A stretch of 33,275 bases of DNA. Source: Nitrospirota bacterium. Lineage in GTDB: Bacteria > Nitrospirota > Nitrospiria > Nitrospirales > Nitrospiraceae. Made by a program: the position numbers and the translations under genes. This document shows, piece after piece, positions 16,172 through 24,351 of the stretch; the first letter of the stretch is position 1; each line of letters opens with the position of its first letter. The stretch lies in NCBI GenBank assembly GCA_018971525.1, contig JAGXAR010000041.1, positions 1-33,275 on the forward strand, read 5' to 3'. Below the pieces are notes generated by a model, which worked only from the letters and a program-made list of their open reading frames with translations, did not search any database and had not been told where the DNA came from.

Positions 16172-16661
16172 CAACCACCAGTCCTGTCGAGCAGGACAAT
16201 TTGTCATGGGGTGGATACTTAATCCTTCAGATTCCCCCCAACCTGCCTTCATCAAGGATCCGATCGTCGTCTCGGGGACGAGCTGTCGAACCACTGCAAC
16301 TGATTGGAACATATGGGACACCTGGCGCTCAGCAAGAAAACGAGAGGAGAGGGTCCGATTGTTTTGATTCCCTGGCATTCTCTTTGCGTTGTAACTGTTG
16401 CAGAGAGTGTTGCTGAAGAGTGACAGGTAGCCATTCCAAGCAGAAGGCGGACGGATCTCATGACACCCAAGGGAAGAGCGACGGCTTTGCGAATCGGGCA
16501 TGCGACGTCAGCGCGGCGTGCCAGAAGACGACGCTCGGTCAGACCTCCAGACAACACTTGGATGAACTTCGTTACAGCCCCTGTGACATCAGAATTGGCG
16601 GGCGACGAGGCAGACGGGCCGGACAGTCAGCGCTTGTACCATCAAGCTATGGAGGTGAGCC
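16172..16661. other. 490-base interval without a supported gene
   Basis: No frame here has convincing coding character. A plus-strand frame from ATG 16460 to 16699 is open (79 codons, Arg-rich start), has only a distant GGACGGAT site and overlaps the next gene; it is not called. The rest appears to be decayed or spacer sequence after the repeat. Confidence 0.5.
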
Positions 16662-16937
16662 ATGGCATATGCGACCAATTCCATCACATCTCGCATTGAA
16701 TGGTGCCGACGGCAGAGAACGCAGGCGCGTGCGCAGCTTGAGCTTGAAGGATGGCAAGCAGAAGAGGAGGGGCTCCGGGACGCTCTCCTCAATAGAGATC
16801 ACACGAACCAGTATCAGCAGGGTCCTCCCGGTGTGTTCGAGAGGTATGCGATGGGTCTCCAGGACGGGCAAGCGTTGATTCGCGCTGCAGGGGAGGACCG
16901 ACATGTAGCCACTCCCGCCCATAGGACACATGTTTGA
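16662..16937 (+). CDS. Small hypothetical protein
   Basis: 91 residues, soluble, helical, rich in Arg/Gln/Glu (IEWCRRQRTQARAQLELEGW, then VFERYAMGLQDGQALIRAA). No known domain is recognised. It is accepted as real because GGAGGTGA stands three bases before the ATG and the composition is coding-like. The zinc-ribbon gene follows after 79 bases in the same direction. Function unknown. Confidence 0.55.
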   Translation: MAYATNSITSRIEWCRRQRTQARAQLELEGWQAEEEGLRDALLNRDHTNQYQQGPPGVFERYAMGLQDGQALIRAAGEDRHVATPAHRTHV

Positions 16938-17016
16938 TTCCGGTTCCATACAGGAGAGCCATTGGGGCTGAGAGGCGCTTCTCTCGTATCTCGCGGTTGG
17001 TCCCTTCGGGAGATGA

Positions 17017-17262
17017 ATGATGAACTGCCCACGATGCGGCGGCCTTGCCGTCAGTGATTACAGCATCGATCTGCAGGCCGGCCCTTCATCCGGCTTTCAT
17101 GGGTGGCGGTGTGTCAACTGCGGCATGATCAGCGATGACGTCATCCGTGAAAATCAACAGACGGCGCCGGCTCTGAGGATGTCCCAACGCCAGGGTCTCC
17201 CTCGGTGCCCTGATCGTGCACAGATGCTGTCGCTCCGCCGTTGTGTTCCCCGCTCAGGGTGA
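17017..17262 (+). CDS. Small zinc-ribbon protein
   Basis: 81 residues. CPRCGG at 4-9 and CVNCG at about 32-36 form a classical zinc ribbon separated by a short beta-hairpin (DYSIDLQAGPSSGFHGWRCV). The downstream half is basic and probably disordered. Start codons at 17017 or 17020 follow CGGGAGATGA. The likely role is nucleic-acid or protein binding; no specific family beyond the zinc ribbon is recognised. It may be co-transcribed with the gene at 16662-16937. Confidence 0.6.
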   Translation: MMNCPRCGGLAVSDYSIDLQAGPSSGFHGWRCVNCGMISDDVIRENQQTAPALRMSQRQGLPRCPDRAQMLSLRRCVPRSG

Positions 17263-17269
17263 GGACGAG

Positions 17270-17548
17270 GAAACCGGGTCACTCTGCTTTCTAAGTGTCG
17301 GCCTGGTCCATGCCCTCGCCGTGCTGCATTCTCTCCCGCCCGCCTGAGTCTGCCAAGACAGTCTCCTTCCCAGGGCCCCGCCTATGGCTGATGGCGGGAA
17401 GGAAAGGGTGTATCTCGAAAAGACCGTCGTTCGTGAAGCGCGAAGCGTATCTCGCGAGCCGAAACGATCACCGCTTGCGGACGACGAGCCACGAATCAAG
17501 AAGGCAGGCCCGCAGCGCGCCGCGAAATGGCTTCGGGCATGGTTTCAC
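17270..17548 (+). repeat. Intergenic repeat with hairpin B, truncating a beta-barrel gene
   Basis: The left part GGGTCACTCTGCTTTC and GGCCTGGTCCATGCC corresponds to other copies. The middle carries the AGCGTATCTCGCGAGCCG arm shared with 18892-19121 and 27050-27240. The right core GCCCGCAGCGCGCCGCG precedes AAATGGCTTCGGGCAT, where the remnant of a minus-strand gene begins. Confidence 0.7.
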
Positions 17549-17824
17549 GTCTGGTTTCAACGTGAATACATCGGTCTCGAGTCCTAATCAAGGCCGGCCA
17601 GTGAAGAAGTAGCCCGCCTTCACGACGCCGGCAAGGGTGCTCTTGAGTTCAAGGTCATTGACACGAGCACCAGAGGTACCGCCTCCGATGGCCGACTCAC
17701 TCAGGATGACGTTCAAAAACGAACCGGGATAAGACAAGCCGCTCTATGCATCGACATACCACTCCGCCTGCGCCGTGGTTGCGAACAAGGAACCAGGCAA
17801 TCCATCCGCCGGAAGGAATCTCAT
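17540..17824 (-). pseudogene. Outer-membrane beta-barrel protein, 5' remnant
   Basis: Minus-strand frame from ATG 17824: a signal-peptide-like start ending in TTAQAEWYVDA, then TAG, then SGLSYPGSFLNV, VNDLELKSTLAGVVKAGYFF, a TGA where relatives usually have Trp (TGRP-stop-LGLETDVF), and TLKPDVK. This is the opening of small outer-membrane beta-barrel proteins (OmpA/OmpX-like, LELK...GAKAGYFF...RPWLGLE). Homology stops at the right end of the repeat at about 17548, so the remaining two thirds of the gene are gone. With two internal stops it is a clear pseudogene. Confidence 0.7.
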
Positions 17825-17875
17825 GATTCGCGTGAGTCGAGTGGCGGGAGACCATGCGGCGCTCATGGCCGGATC

Positions 17876-18559
17876 TCACTCGGCAGTGAACCGAATCGTC
17901 CTCCAGAACACTTCGGCAACTAATTTTGTATGCTGACTGTTGATTTGCATACGGATAGCGACAGCGCGTTCGGGCATTTCCCCGAAGAGCGCCCGATAAT
18001 CTTCGACGACGTTGCGTTTTTCGAGCAACCAGTTGCCGATCTGACCGGCTCCTGATTCGACCACAATGGCCTTCACATTCAGGTAAAGGGGACCGGCGGC
18101 GGCCCCCATTGTCCCTTGTGGCGCAGTCGGGTCCCAGATGTAGCTGATGACTTTCCGCCGCTCAAAGAACGTCTTGGGAAAGACGACGAGCAACTGAGCG
18201 GCCTGGTCATCCGTGTCGGGAGAAGAAAAATCTCCTCCGGCCGGCGGGACAGTCACCTTCCACTCCCATTCGAGATACGGCGTCTGCCTCAAATCCACCG
18301 TGATGCTTTTCTCCAAGGCGAACGAAGAGGATTCGGTCCGTAACTTGATGGCCTGATCCTCTGCGTCATCCACAACTTTCCAACTGCCCGTCCCGAAGTG
18401 GACCGGCTTGTCCCATTCCGCAAGAGTCTGTGTCTTGCCTTTGCCCAGGATGATGACTTCTTCTCCGGCAGAGAGTGATCCGATGCCCAGCACCCCTATC
18501 AGGATAGCAATATAAAGAGGTATCCAGGCGACTGTCTTTTTGCCACATCCTTTCGCCAT
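17876..18559 (-). CDS. DUF3047 exported protein
   Basis: 227 residues. A hydrophobic signal segment (VAWIPLYIAILIGVLGIGSL, about 10-29) precedes the DUF3047 domain: TPYLEWEWKV, DTDDQAAQLLVVFP, VISYIWDPTAPQGT, YLNVKAIVVESG, KRNVVEDYRALFGE. The family is periplasmic and predicted beta-sandwich; the function is unknown. TAAGGA stands close upstream of ATG 18559. The stop codon is TGA. The gene is intact and lies immediately upstream, on the same strand, of the beta-barrel remnant, so it may have been cotranscribed with it before decay. Confidence 0.8.
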   Translation of the reverse strand: MAKGCGKKTVAWIPLYIAILIGVLGIGSLSAGEEVIILGKGKTQTLAEWDKPVHFGTGSWKVVDDAEDQAIKLRTESSSFALEKSITVDLRQTPYLEWEWKVTVPPAGGDFSSPDTDDQAAQLLVVFPKTFFERRKVISYIWDPTAPQGTMGAAAGPLYLNVKAIVVESGAGQIGNWLLEKRNVVEDYRALFGEMPERAVAIRMQINSQHTKLVAEVFWRTIRFTAE

Positions 18560-18891
18560 AAGTCCTTAGCTATCGCGCCATCTACATGAACTCAACAGAG
18601 CCGTGAGCGTGAGTCACTTCCTTGTGTCGCTCCTCCACTAACGCTCGGCAGTGCCGATAACTAAAAACGAACCGGCGTATCCTTGTCAAGGAGGTTTCTC
18701 ATTCCAGGGGAGCACGATAGTCGTCTTTTTTATGGAGGCGGTTCCCTGGGCCAGCTCATTCAAAACCGCCGGCCCGGTCTGCCTGGTTGCCCTTGGGCTC
18801 AACCCAAACTCCTGGCCCACATACATTAATCCCGGGACTCTCTTGGGGGATGTGGGCCAGCTGAAGGGAGCGATCTGTGCGGCGAAGAAAC
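18560..18891. other. 330-base interval without a supported gene
   Basis: Holds a perfect 11-bp inverted repeat, CTGGCCCACAT at 18813-18823 and ATGTGGGCCAG at 18851-18861, and an AAGGAGG at 18689-18695 with no good start after it. Minus-strand sequence about 18690-18890 has protein-like composition (GLMYVGQEFGLSPRATRQ) and could be another gene remnant, but no family is recognised. Confidence 0.4.
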
Positions 18892-19121
18892 AGGGCCAAT
18901 CTACCTTCCCTGGTCCGTTCGGTCTATCGCTGTGAGAGGGAAGGGTAGAGAAAAGAACGAACGGCGTATGGCTGATAGCTGATGGCAAGAGCGGGGAGCG
19001 TCGTTCGTGAAGCGTATCTCGCGAGTCAGGGTAATCACTGCTTGCGAATGACGAGATACGAGTGACGAACGACGAAGACCGGCCCGCCATGCGCCGCGAA
19101 CCGAATCCTGACACCGTTTCA
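18892..19121 (+). repeat. Intergenic repeat, full length with hairpin B
   Basis: Hairpin arms CGTATCTCG (19013-19021) and CGAGATACG (19052-19060) are followed by right core GGCCCGCCATGCGCCGCG and end CCTGACACCGTTT. It belongs to the same subtype as 27050-27240. Confidence 0.75.
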
Positions 19122-19281
19122 TCTCGCTACTGTTCAAAGCGTACATCCCTCGCTGCGCCTCTCGATTTATCAAGCCCATGGGCGTATGATTTTTCCCCTG
19201 GCTCAAAACGAACGATTTGAAGAGGGCTGCCACTCGTTGCTATCAAAATGGCTTCCGAGTTAACCCCGTTTTGGTGAGATT

Positions 19282-20805
19282 GTGAGCGGCGAACACCTTC
19301 CTTCGCATCTGTCTTCCGTACTCATTGTGGACGATGAGCCGGATATCTGTCTGGCTCTCGAAGATCTCCTTCGACATGAAGGGTATACGGTTCGCAGTGT
19401 GATGACGGGACGGGAAGCACTGCATGAAGCCGAACACGGCCGGTTCGGGGCAGTGATCCTTGATCTGGGGTTGCCGGATCTGAGCGGGTTCGCGGTCCTT
19501 CGCGGGTTGGAGGAATTTGACCCCCTCCTACCGGTCATTGTCCTCACCGCATCAACACAAGACAGCCACACGGTGGAGTCCCTCCGCCGGGGCGCCTTTG
19601 CCTACGTCACCAAGCCCTATCACCGGGATGAGCTGAAAATCATTCTCCGTCAGGCCGTTGATGCACGGAGATTGGTGCTCAAGATGAATCGTGTCGAGCA
19701 CGCCTTGAGCGGGAGTGAAGAGCAGTTTCGCCAGGTTGTCCAGACTGCACCGGACGGGATTGTGCTCGCTGACGGCGACGGGAAGATTGTCTCGTGGAAT
19801 CCCGCTGCCGAACGGCTCTTTGGCCATACAGAGGGAGAGATTTTAGGGCAGCCGTTGACCGTCATCATGCCGACCCGGTACCGGGAGGACCATCAGCGCA
19901 GGCTTGAGGGTGCCAAGGCCGCTGGCGTCTCACCCTTGACCGGGAGAACGATCGAACTTCATGGCCTAAGAAAAGACGGGAGTGAATTTCCCATTGAGGT
20001 GTCGCTCGGCACATGGAAATTCGGCGGTCAGTTGTTTAGCTGCGGCATTGTCCGCGACATCACCCTCCGGAAGAAGGTGGAAGCGAAGCTTCTGCAGCAG
20101 CAGATCGAGCAGCAGGTCCTGTTGGATCTCATTCCAGCTATGGTCTGGTACAAGGACGCCCACAATCGCATCCTGCGAGCGAACCGGCACGCGGCTGAGT
20201 CCATCAACAAGACTGTGGCAGAGGTGGAAGGCCAGACCACCTCTGCCCTCTACCCGGAGGAAGCGGAACAATACCATCGGGATGACCTCCAAGTCATCGC
20301 GTCGGGCAGGCCAAAACTCGGCATCGTCGAACCCTACCAAACGGCATCCGGTGAGAAACGCTGGGTCCGGACGGACAAGGTGCCCTACCGTGATCCTCAG
20401 GGGGACGTGATTGGGGTACTGGTTTTTGCCCAGGACATTACCGAGCGCAGGCAAGCGGAAGCGGCTCTACGGGAGAGTGAACGTCAGTATCGACTCTTGA
20501 TGGAGGAAGTGTCGGACGGCATTGTTGTGTTAGATATGGACGGACATTTCAGGATGGCAAATTCAAAGGTCTGTGAGATGTTCGGGTACACGAGAGAGGA
20601 GTTGCTCCAGCTTCATGTGAAGGACACCTATATTCCCGCAGAAAAAGCCCTGGCCCAACAACGCCTCGACCAACTTCATTATGACCAGCCCTTGCGTTTT
20701 AAACGATTGTTGCAGCGAAAAAATGGAACTCTCATTCCGGTCGAAATCAGTGCGACGAAGATGTCCGATGATCGGTACGTTGCTGTGGTACGAAATCTCA
20801 GTTGA
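19282..20805 (+). CDS. Response-regulator receiver with three PAS domains, no output domain
   Basis: 507 residues. Receiver domain 11-130 with acidic pair D17/D18, phosphoacceptor D61 (VILDLGLPD), T89 and K111, all required residues present. Three PAS domains follow at about 143-258, 272-393 and 402-507 (the second and third with the DITxR-type linkers DITLRKKVEAK and DITERRQAEAAL). The chain stops at RNLS, exactly where a further linker into a kinase or GGDEF module would be expected. There is no HATPase, GGDEF, EAL or DNA-binding domain. The GTG start at 19282 has GGTGAG five bases upstream. A repeat left end begins 21 bases after the stop, so the original 3' part may have been lost. As it stands it could act only through protein contacts. 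Confidence 0.85.
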   Translation: MSGEHLPSHLSSVLIVDDEPDICLALEDLLRHEGYTVRSVMTGREALHEAEHGRFGAVILDLGLPDLSGFAVLRGLEEFDPLLPVIVLTASTQDSHTVESLRRGAFAYVTKPYHRDELKIILRQAVDARRLVLKMNRVEHALSGSEEQFRQVVQTAPDGIVLADGDGKIVSWNPAAERLFGHTEGEILGQPLTVIMPTRYREDHQRRLEGAKAAGVSPLTGRTIELHGLRKDGSEFPIEVSLGTWKFGGQLFSCGIVRDITLRKKVEAKLLQQQIEQQVLLDLIPAMVWYKDAHNRILRANRHAAESINKTVAEVEGQTTSALYPEEAEQYHRDDLQVIASGRPKLGIVEPYQTASGEKRWVRTDKVPYRDPQGDVIGVLVFAQDITERRQAEAALRESERQYRLLMEEVSDGIVVLDMDGHFRMANSKVCEMFGYTREELLQLHVKDTYIPAEKALAQQRLDQLHYDQPLRFKRLLQRKNGTLIPVEISATKMSDDRYVAVVRNLS

Positions 20806-20825
20806 CGGAAATTGCCGGAATAAAC

Positions 20826-20861
20826 GGGGGCATTCTTCTGATTCAGGTCGGTCTGGTCCAT
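20826..20861 (+). repeat. Repeat left-end fragment joined to DUF2630 remnant
   Basis: GGGGGCATTCTTCTGATTC and GGTCGGTCTGGTCCAT match the first 35 bases of sister copies (compare 1041-1078). The sequence then switches to the DUF2630 gene at a GGTCC shared by both partners. Confidence 0.65.
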
Positions 20862-21074
20862 AATCATATTCAGCACCTCGTCGCAGAGGAACACCGATTG
20901 TACGGGGAAAGGGCACTTCCCCACGCCGGTCGTAAACGGCTCGCGCAGGTCCAGGTCGAGCCGGATCACTGGTGGGACCTCTTGCGCCGGCGACGCGCCC
21001 TTCGCGACGTCGGGCTTGATCCGGACGAAGCGGAAGTTCGTCCGCCGCAGGTCGTCGGGATGTATGAGCAGTAG
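20862..21074 (+). pseudogene. DUF2630-family protein, 5'-truncated second copy
   Basis: 71 codons in frame, NHIQHLVAEEHRLYGERA ... RRRALRDVGLDPDEAEVRPPQ, ending GMYEQ at 21074. It is highly similar at DNA level to 14373-14585, and the likeness runs on to 21126, beyond the stop. The first ten or so codons and the ribosome-binding site are missing, replaced by a repeat end. A GTG or ATG further upstream in the fused frame (20802) could produce a chimera but has no ribosome-binding site. Confidence 0.75.
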
Positions 21075-21244
21075 GGATTCCTCGTCGGCGAGTGGACGAG
21101 AGCCGGTGCGTGCCGCTCTGCACGTGCGGTCGGCTCGCAAGAGTGGGGGGGATCGCGTCGGTCTCAGATATCTGGTCCACCGTGCGCCCGCACGGCCGAC
21201 CTGGAAACACTCGGGAAAGTAGCCTGTCAATTTTTTGTTCTCAT

Positions 21245-21441
21245 GTGGAAAGCTTCTTCAGTTCGCTGAAAAATAAGCTAGTGGGGCATCGGCAGTTCCG
21301 CGATCAGGCCGAGGCCCGGTTAGCCATCGCGGAGTACATCGACGGGCTCCGCACTCCCGGCGGCTACATCAGGCGCTCGGCTATTGCAGTCCAGAGGAGT
21401 TCGAACGGCAGGAGAGTGGTGCTTCATCCACCTGTCTGTGA
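21245..21441 (+). pseudogene. IS3-family transposase (OrfB) C-terminal remnant
   Basis: Starts in frame with VESFFSSLKNKLVGHRQFR and AEARLAIAEYIDG, the region around the last catalytic Glu of IS3-type integrase domains. After a frameshift near 21360 it continues as GYCSPEEFERQ in another frame to TGA 21439-21441. The N-terminal 200 or more residues and OrfA are absent. Only the last fifth of an insertion sequence remains, next to the truncated DUF2630 copy. Confidence 0.75.
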
Positions 21442-21563
21442 TTCCGGAGCCACCTCAACCTGACCCTTCAAACATTTCTCTATTCTCCCATGCCACACCG
21501 CCCTCTTCCGTAGGGATACTTGTTATTCATGGGGTGGAAGTTTAGGTTTCAAAAACCAACCTA

Positions 21564-21950
21564 ATGAGGGTATCATCTTGGATGTTCAGTGGTATTCGAG
21601 CCCTTCTCACGCTGAGTGTCCTGCTTTCCAGCACGAGCCTGTTCTTGACCGCCTGCGATACCAGTAGCCCTCCTGTATCGAGCATGGCAGAGAAAAGTAC
21701 GGTGCGTAAGATGGCGCAACCATTCGTTCCCGGGGAGGTCCTGGTCAAATTCAAGCCTTCCGTGTCCCAGGAACGCATCGACGCCATTCTCAAGGAAAGC
21801 GGGACGGAGCTGATTGCCGGGATCAAGGGCATTGGAGTCCAACACGTTCGTATCGTGGGCAAGGAATCTGTTGAATCTGTTGTGAAGAAATTATCCACCT
21901 TCCAGGAGGTTGAATTTGCGGAGCCAAATTTCCGATACCGGAGCCAATAA
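21564..21950 (+). CDS. Lipoprotein consisting of a subtilisin-type (I9-like) prodomain
   Basis: 128 residues. A lipoprotein signal with lipobox LTAC (Cys near residue 31) is followed by a Ser/Pro linker and a single domain from VPGEVLVKFKPSVSQERI to VEFAEPNFRY. That is the prodomain/inhibitor fold found at the N-terminus of subtilases (compare GELIVKFRDAASAAMI ... VEYAEPNYLY in the next gene). There is no protease domain. It ends 34 bases before the subtilase start, so the genes are surely co-expressed. The inferred role is a membrane-anchored folding chaperone or inhibitor of the neighbour. ATG 21582 is an alternative start; neither has a strong ribosome-binding site. Confidence 0.75.
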   Translation: MRVSSWMFSGIRALLTLSVLLSSTSLFLTACDTSSPPVSSMAEKSTVRKMAQPFVPGEVLVKFKPSVSQERIDAILKESGTELIAGIKGIGVQHVRIVGKESVESVVKKLSTFQEVEFAEPNFRYRSQ

Positions 21951-21984
21951 ATGGCTCCGGAACTCATTCTGGAAGGGTCACCGG

Positions 21985-24279
21985 ATGAAGGCCCTGGTTG
22001 TCGCTCTCATCGTCTTCTCCTCCGTCTGTCTGGTCTGGACAAGCGCCAGAACGGCCGATACCAAGCGGCAGAGCGGGGCGTTTAAGCTGCTTTCCGGAAG
22101 CGAGTCGCAGCCAGCTCAGTATGTGCACGGCGAGCTTATCGTGAAATTCCGGGATGCGGCTTCAGCCGCCATGATTGCGGCGGCGCATAGTGCCGCAGGG
22201 GGCCGCACAATCAAGACCTTTCCGACCGGTACCCATAGGCTCCATCATATCAAGCTCAATCCGGGGGTCGTCGTCGAAGATGCGATGCGCCAGTATCAAC
22301 AAAGCCCGGGGGTTGAATATGCCGAACCCAACTATCTGTACCAGGTGACGATGATTCCCGACGATACCCAGTTTACGTCGCTCTGGGGACTTCATAATAC
22401 CGGCCAGAACGTCAACGGCACCGTCGGCACTGTCGGCGTCGACATTGATGCCCCACACGCCTGGGACCTCACCACCGGCAGTCCCAACGTGATCATAGGC
22501 GTGGTGGACAGCGGCATCGCCTATGACCATCCTGACCTCGCTCCGAACATCTGGATCAATACGGGGGAGATCCCCAATGATGGCATCGACAATGATGCCA
22601 ATGGGTTCATCGACGATGTGAACGGCTACGACTTCTTCAGTGACGACCCCGATCCCATGGATGCGCCATCCCCTTTCTTCCCTTCCTCCGGAAACCCGGG
22701 ACACGGCACGCACGTGGCGGGAACGATCGCGGCGGTCTGGAACAACGGCCTCGGCATTACTGGGGTGATGCAGACAGCCAAGTTGATGGTCTTGAAAGCT
22801 GGAGATGTGACAGGGAATCTTACTTCCGCTGCCATCCTCCAGGCAGAGGATTATGCGCGGGCGTGGGGGGTGAAACCCGGAGTTGGATTTCGCGCCATCA
22901 ATGCCAGCTTCGGAAGATCCGGTGGTCCTTGCAGCCAAGCGGAATATAATATGGCCAGCGCCCTCAATGCGGCCGGGGTCATGTTTCTTGCCGCCGCCGG
23001 CAACAGCAATTCGAACAACGATGCGACCCCGTTCTATCCGGCGCAATACAGTGCGACGACTGCTTGTGGGCCTGGTCTGCCCAACGTCATCGCGGTCGCC
23101 GCGATTGATCAGAACGGCAATAGGGCGGGCTTTTCAAATTTCGGCGCCACGTCCGTGCAAATTGCCGCGCCAGGCACGAACATAAATAGCACCAGACCGA
23201 CGTCGAATGTCACCTCTGTGCTTTTCCATAACTACGACTCAAATCCCGGCGCCCTCGGCTATACCTTCACCGGCACGAATAATAGCTGGGGTTTCACGAA
23301 CAATGTCTCCCTGAGTCCTCCGACCAGCTTGACGGACAGCCCGGCGGGGAATTACCTCAACAACACCAATTCATTTGCGACCGGTCCGATGTTCAGCACG
23401 GTTGGACAACGCGGCTGCCGACTTGTTGGCTCACTGCAACTCGCAACCGAGTCGGGCTTCGATTTGTTCTATCTCAATATTTCACGGGACGGGGGAACGA
23501 CCTGGGCTACGGTGGGGAGCATCTCGGGCTCGACAGGCGGTACGTTCGTCAACCTGCCATTTTCTGACATTCCCGATAGAAGTGCCAATAACCGCTTTCA
23601 AATCAACTTCGTCTCGGACAGTAGCATTGTTGCCGACGGCGGATATTTCGACAATGTGGGAGTCGAGAGTACGTCCGGCGCTCCGTCTGGAACGGCCGAT
23701 TATCAATTTCTTCAGGGCACGTCGATGGCAACGCCTCATGTGACCGGAGTCGTGGGGTTGGTCCTAGCTGCAAATCCCAACCTGAATGTGGCCCAAATTC
23801 GAGACGCCATTCTCAACACGGGTGTTCTTGTTCCTGCGTTGAATGGAGTCGTCTCCACAGGTCGCCGGCTGAATGCGTTCAATGCGATCAGTTCGGTCAT
23901 GGCGACCTTCACCGTTCCTGTGACCAAGAACGGGACAGGGACCGGCACAGTCAAGTCGAACCCGGCGGGTATCGATTGCGGGAGCTCCTGTAACGCGTCA
24001 TTCAATCAGGGCACGGCGGTGACGCTGACGGCGACGCCGGATGCCGGATCCATTTTCTCAGGCTGGAGCGGTAGTGCCTGCACAGGAGCAGGTACCTGTG
24101 CCGTGAACTCCGCGGCCACGGTGACGGCGACCTTCGATATACCATCAGCTCCGGCTTCGTCTGGAGGTGGAGGCGGGTGCTCCATCGCACAGGCCGGCAG
24201 GAGCGATGCCCTGATGCCGACCCTGCTCCTTGTGGCACTCGGGGCACTCATTTGGAGAGTCAGTCGTCGATCGAATTAA
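21985..24279 (+). CDS. Subtilisin-like serine protease with CTERM sorting tail
   Basis: 764 residues. Signal peptide 1-24; I9-like prodomain about 45-120; S8 catalytic domain with D175 (GVVDSGIAY), H243 (GHGTHVAG), oxyanion N340 (AAAGN) and S580 (GTSMATPH). A beta-sandwich insert of about 150 residues (415-565, with DGGTTWATVG and DGGYFDNVGV) sits between APGTNI and GTSMA. Next comes an InlB-repeat-like domain at 642-718 (TVTPD-type LTATPDAG, FSGWSG, two Cys pairs). The tail has GGGGGCSIA at 727-735, one membrane helix about 743-757 and RVSRR at 758-762, the layout of JDVT/MYXO-type C-terminal sorting signals. GGAAGGG precedes ATG 21985. It is presumably processed by the intramembrane protease encoded next. 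Confidence 0.9.
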   Translation: MKALVVALIVFSSVCLVWTSARTADTKRQSGAFKLLSGSESQPAQYVHGELIVKFRDAASAAMIAAAHSAAGGRTIKTFPTGTHRLHHIKLNPGVVVEDAMRQYQQSPGVEYAEPNYLYQVTMIPDDTQFTSLWGLHNTGQNVNGTVGTVGVDIDAPHAWDLTTGSPNVIIGVVDSGIAYDHPDLAPNIWINTGEIPNDGIDNDANGFIDDVNGYDFFSDDPDPMDAPSPFFPSSGNPGHGTHVAGTIAAVWNNGLGITGVMQTAKLMVLKAGDVTGNLTSAAILQAEDYARAWGVKPGVGFRAINASFGRSGGPCSQAEYNMASALNAAGVMFLAAAGNSNSNNDATPFYPAQYSATTACGPGLPNVIAVAAIDQNGNRAGFSNFGATSVQIAAPGTNINSTRPTSNVTSVLFHNYDSNPGALGYTFTGTNNSWGFTNNVSLSPPTSLTDSPAGNYLNNTNSFATGPMFSTVGQRGCRLVGSLQLATESGFDLFYLNISRDGGTTWATVGSISGSTGGTFVNLPFSDIPDRSANNRFQINFVSDSSIVADGGYFDNVGVESTSGAPSGTADYQFLQGTSMATPHVTGVVGLVLAANPNLNVAQIRDAILNTGVLVPALNGVVSTGRRLNAFNAISSVMATFTVPVTKNGTGTGTVKSNPAGIDCGSSCNASFNQGTAVTLTATPDAGSIFSGWSGSACTGAGTCAVNSAATVTATFDIPSAPASSGGGGGCSIAQAGRSDALMPTLLLVALGALIWRVSRRSN

Positions 24280-24309
24280 CTGCATGCTCAATTATCTAAG
24301 CCACAATCC

Positions 24310-24347
24310 TGCCGAGATTCCCCGGGGCAACCGTGGGAACCTCGGCA
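24310..24347 (+). terminator. Stem-loop between subtilase and intramembrane protease genes
   Basis: TGCCGAG...TTCCC pairs with GGGAA...CTCGGCA (12 pairs with one bulge). No T-tract follows, and the next gene starts five bases later, so it may be an attenuating or RNA-processing hairpin rather than a full stop. Confidence 0.4.
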
Positions 24348-24351
24348 AGAT

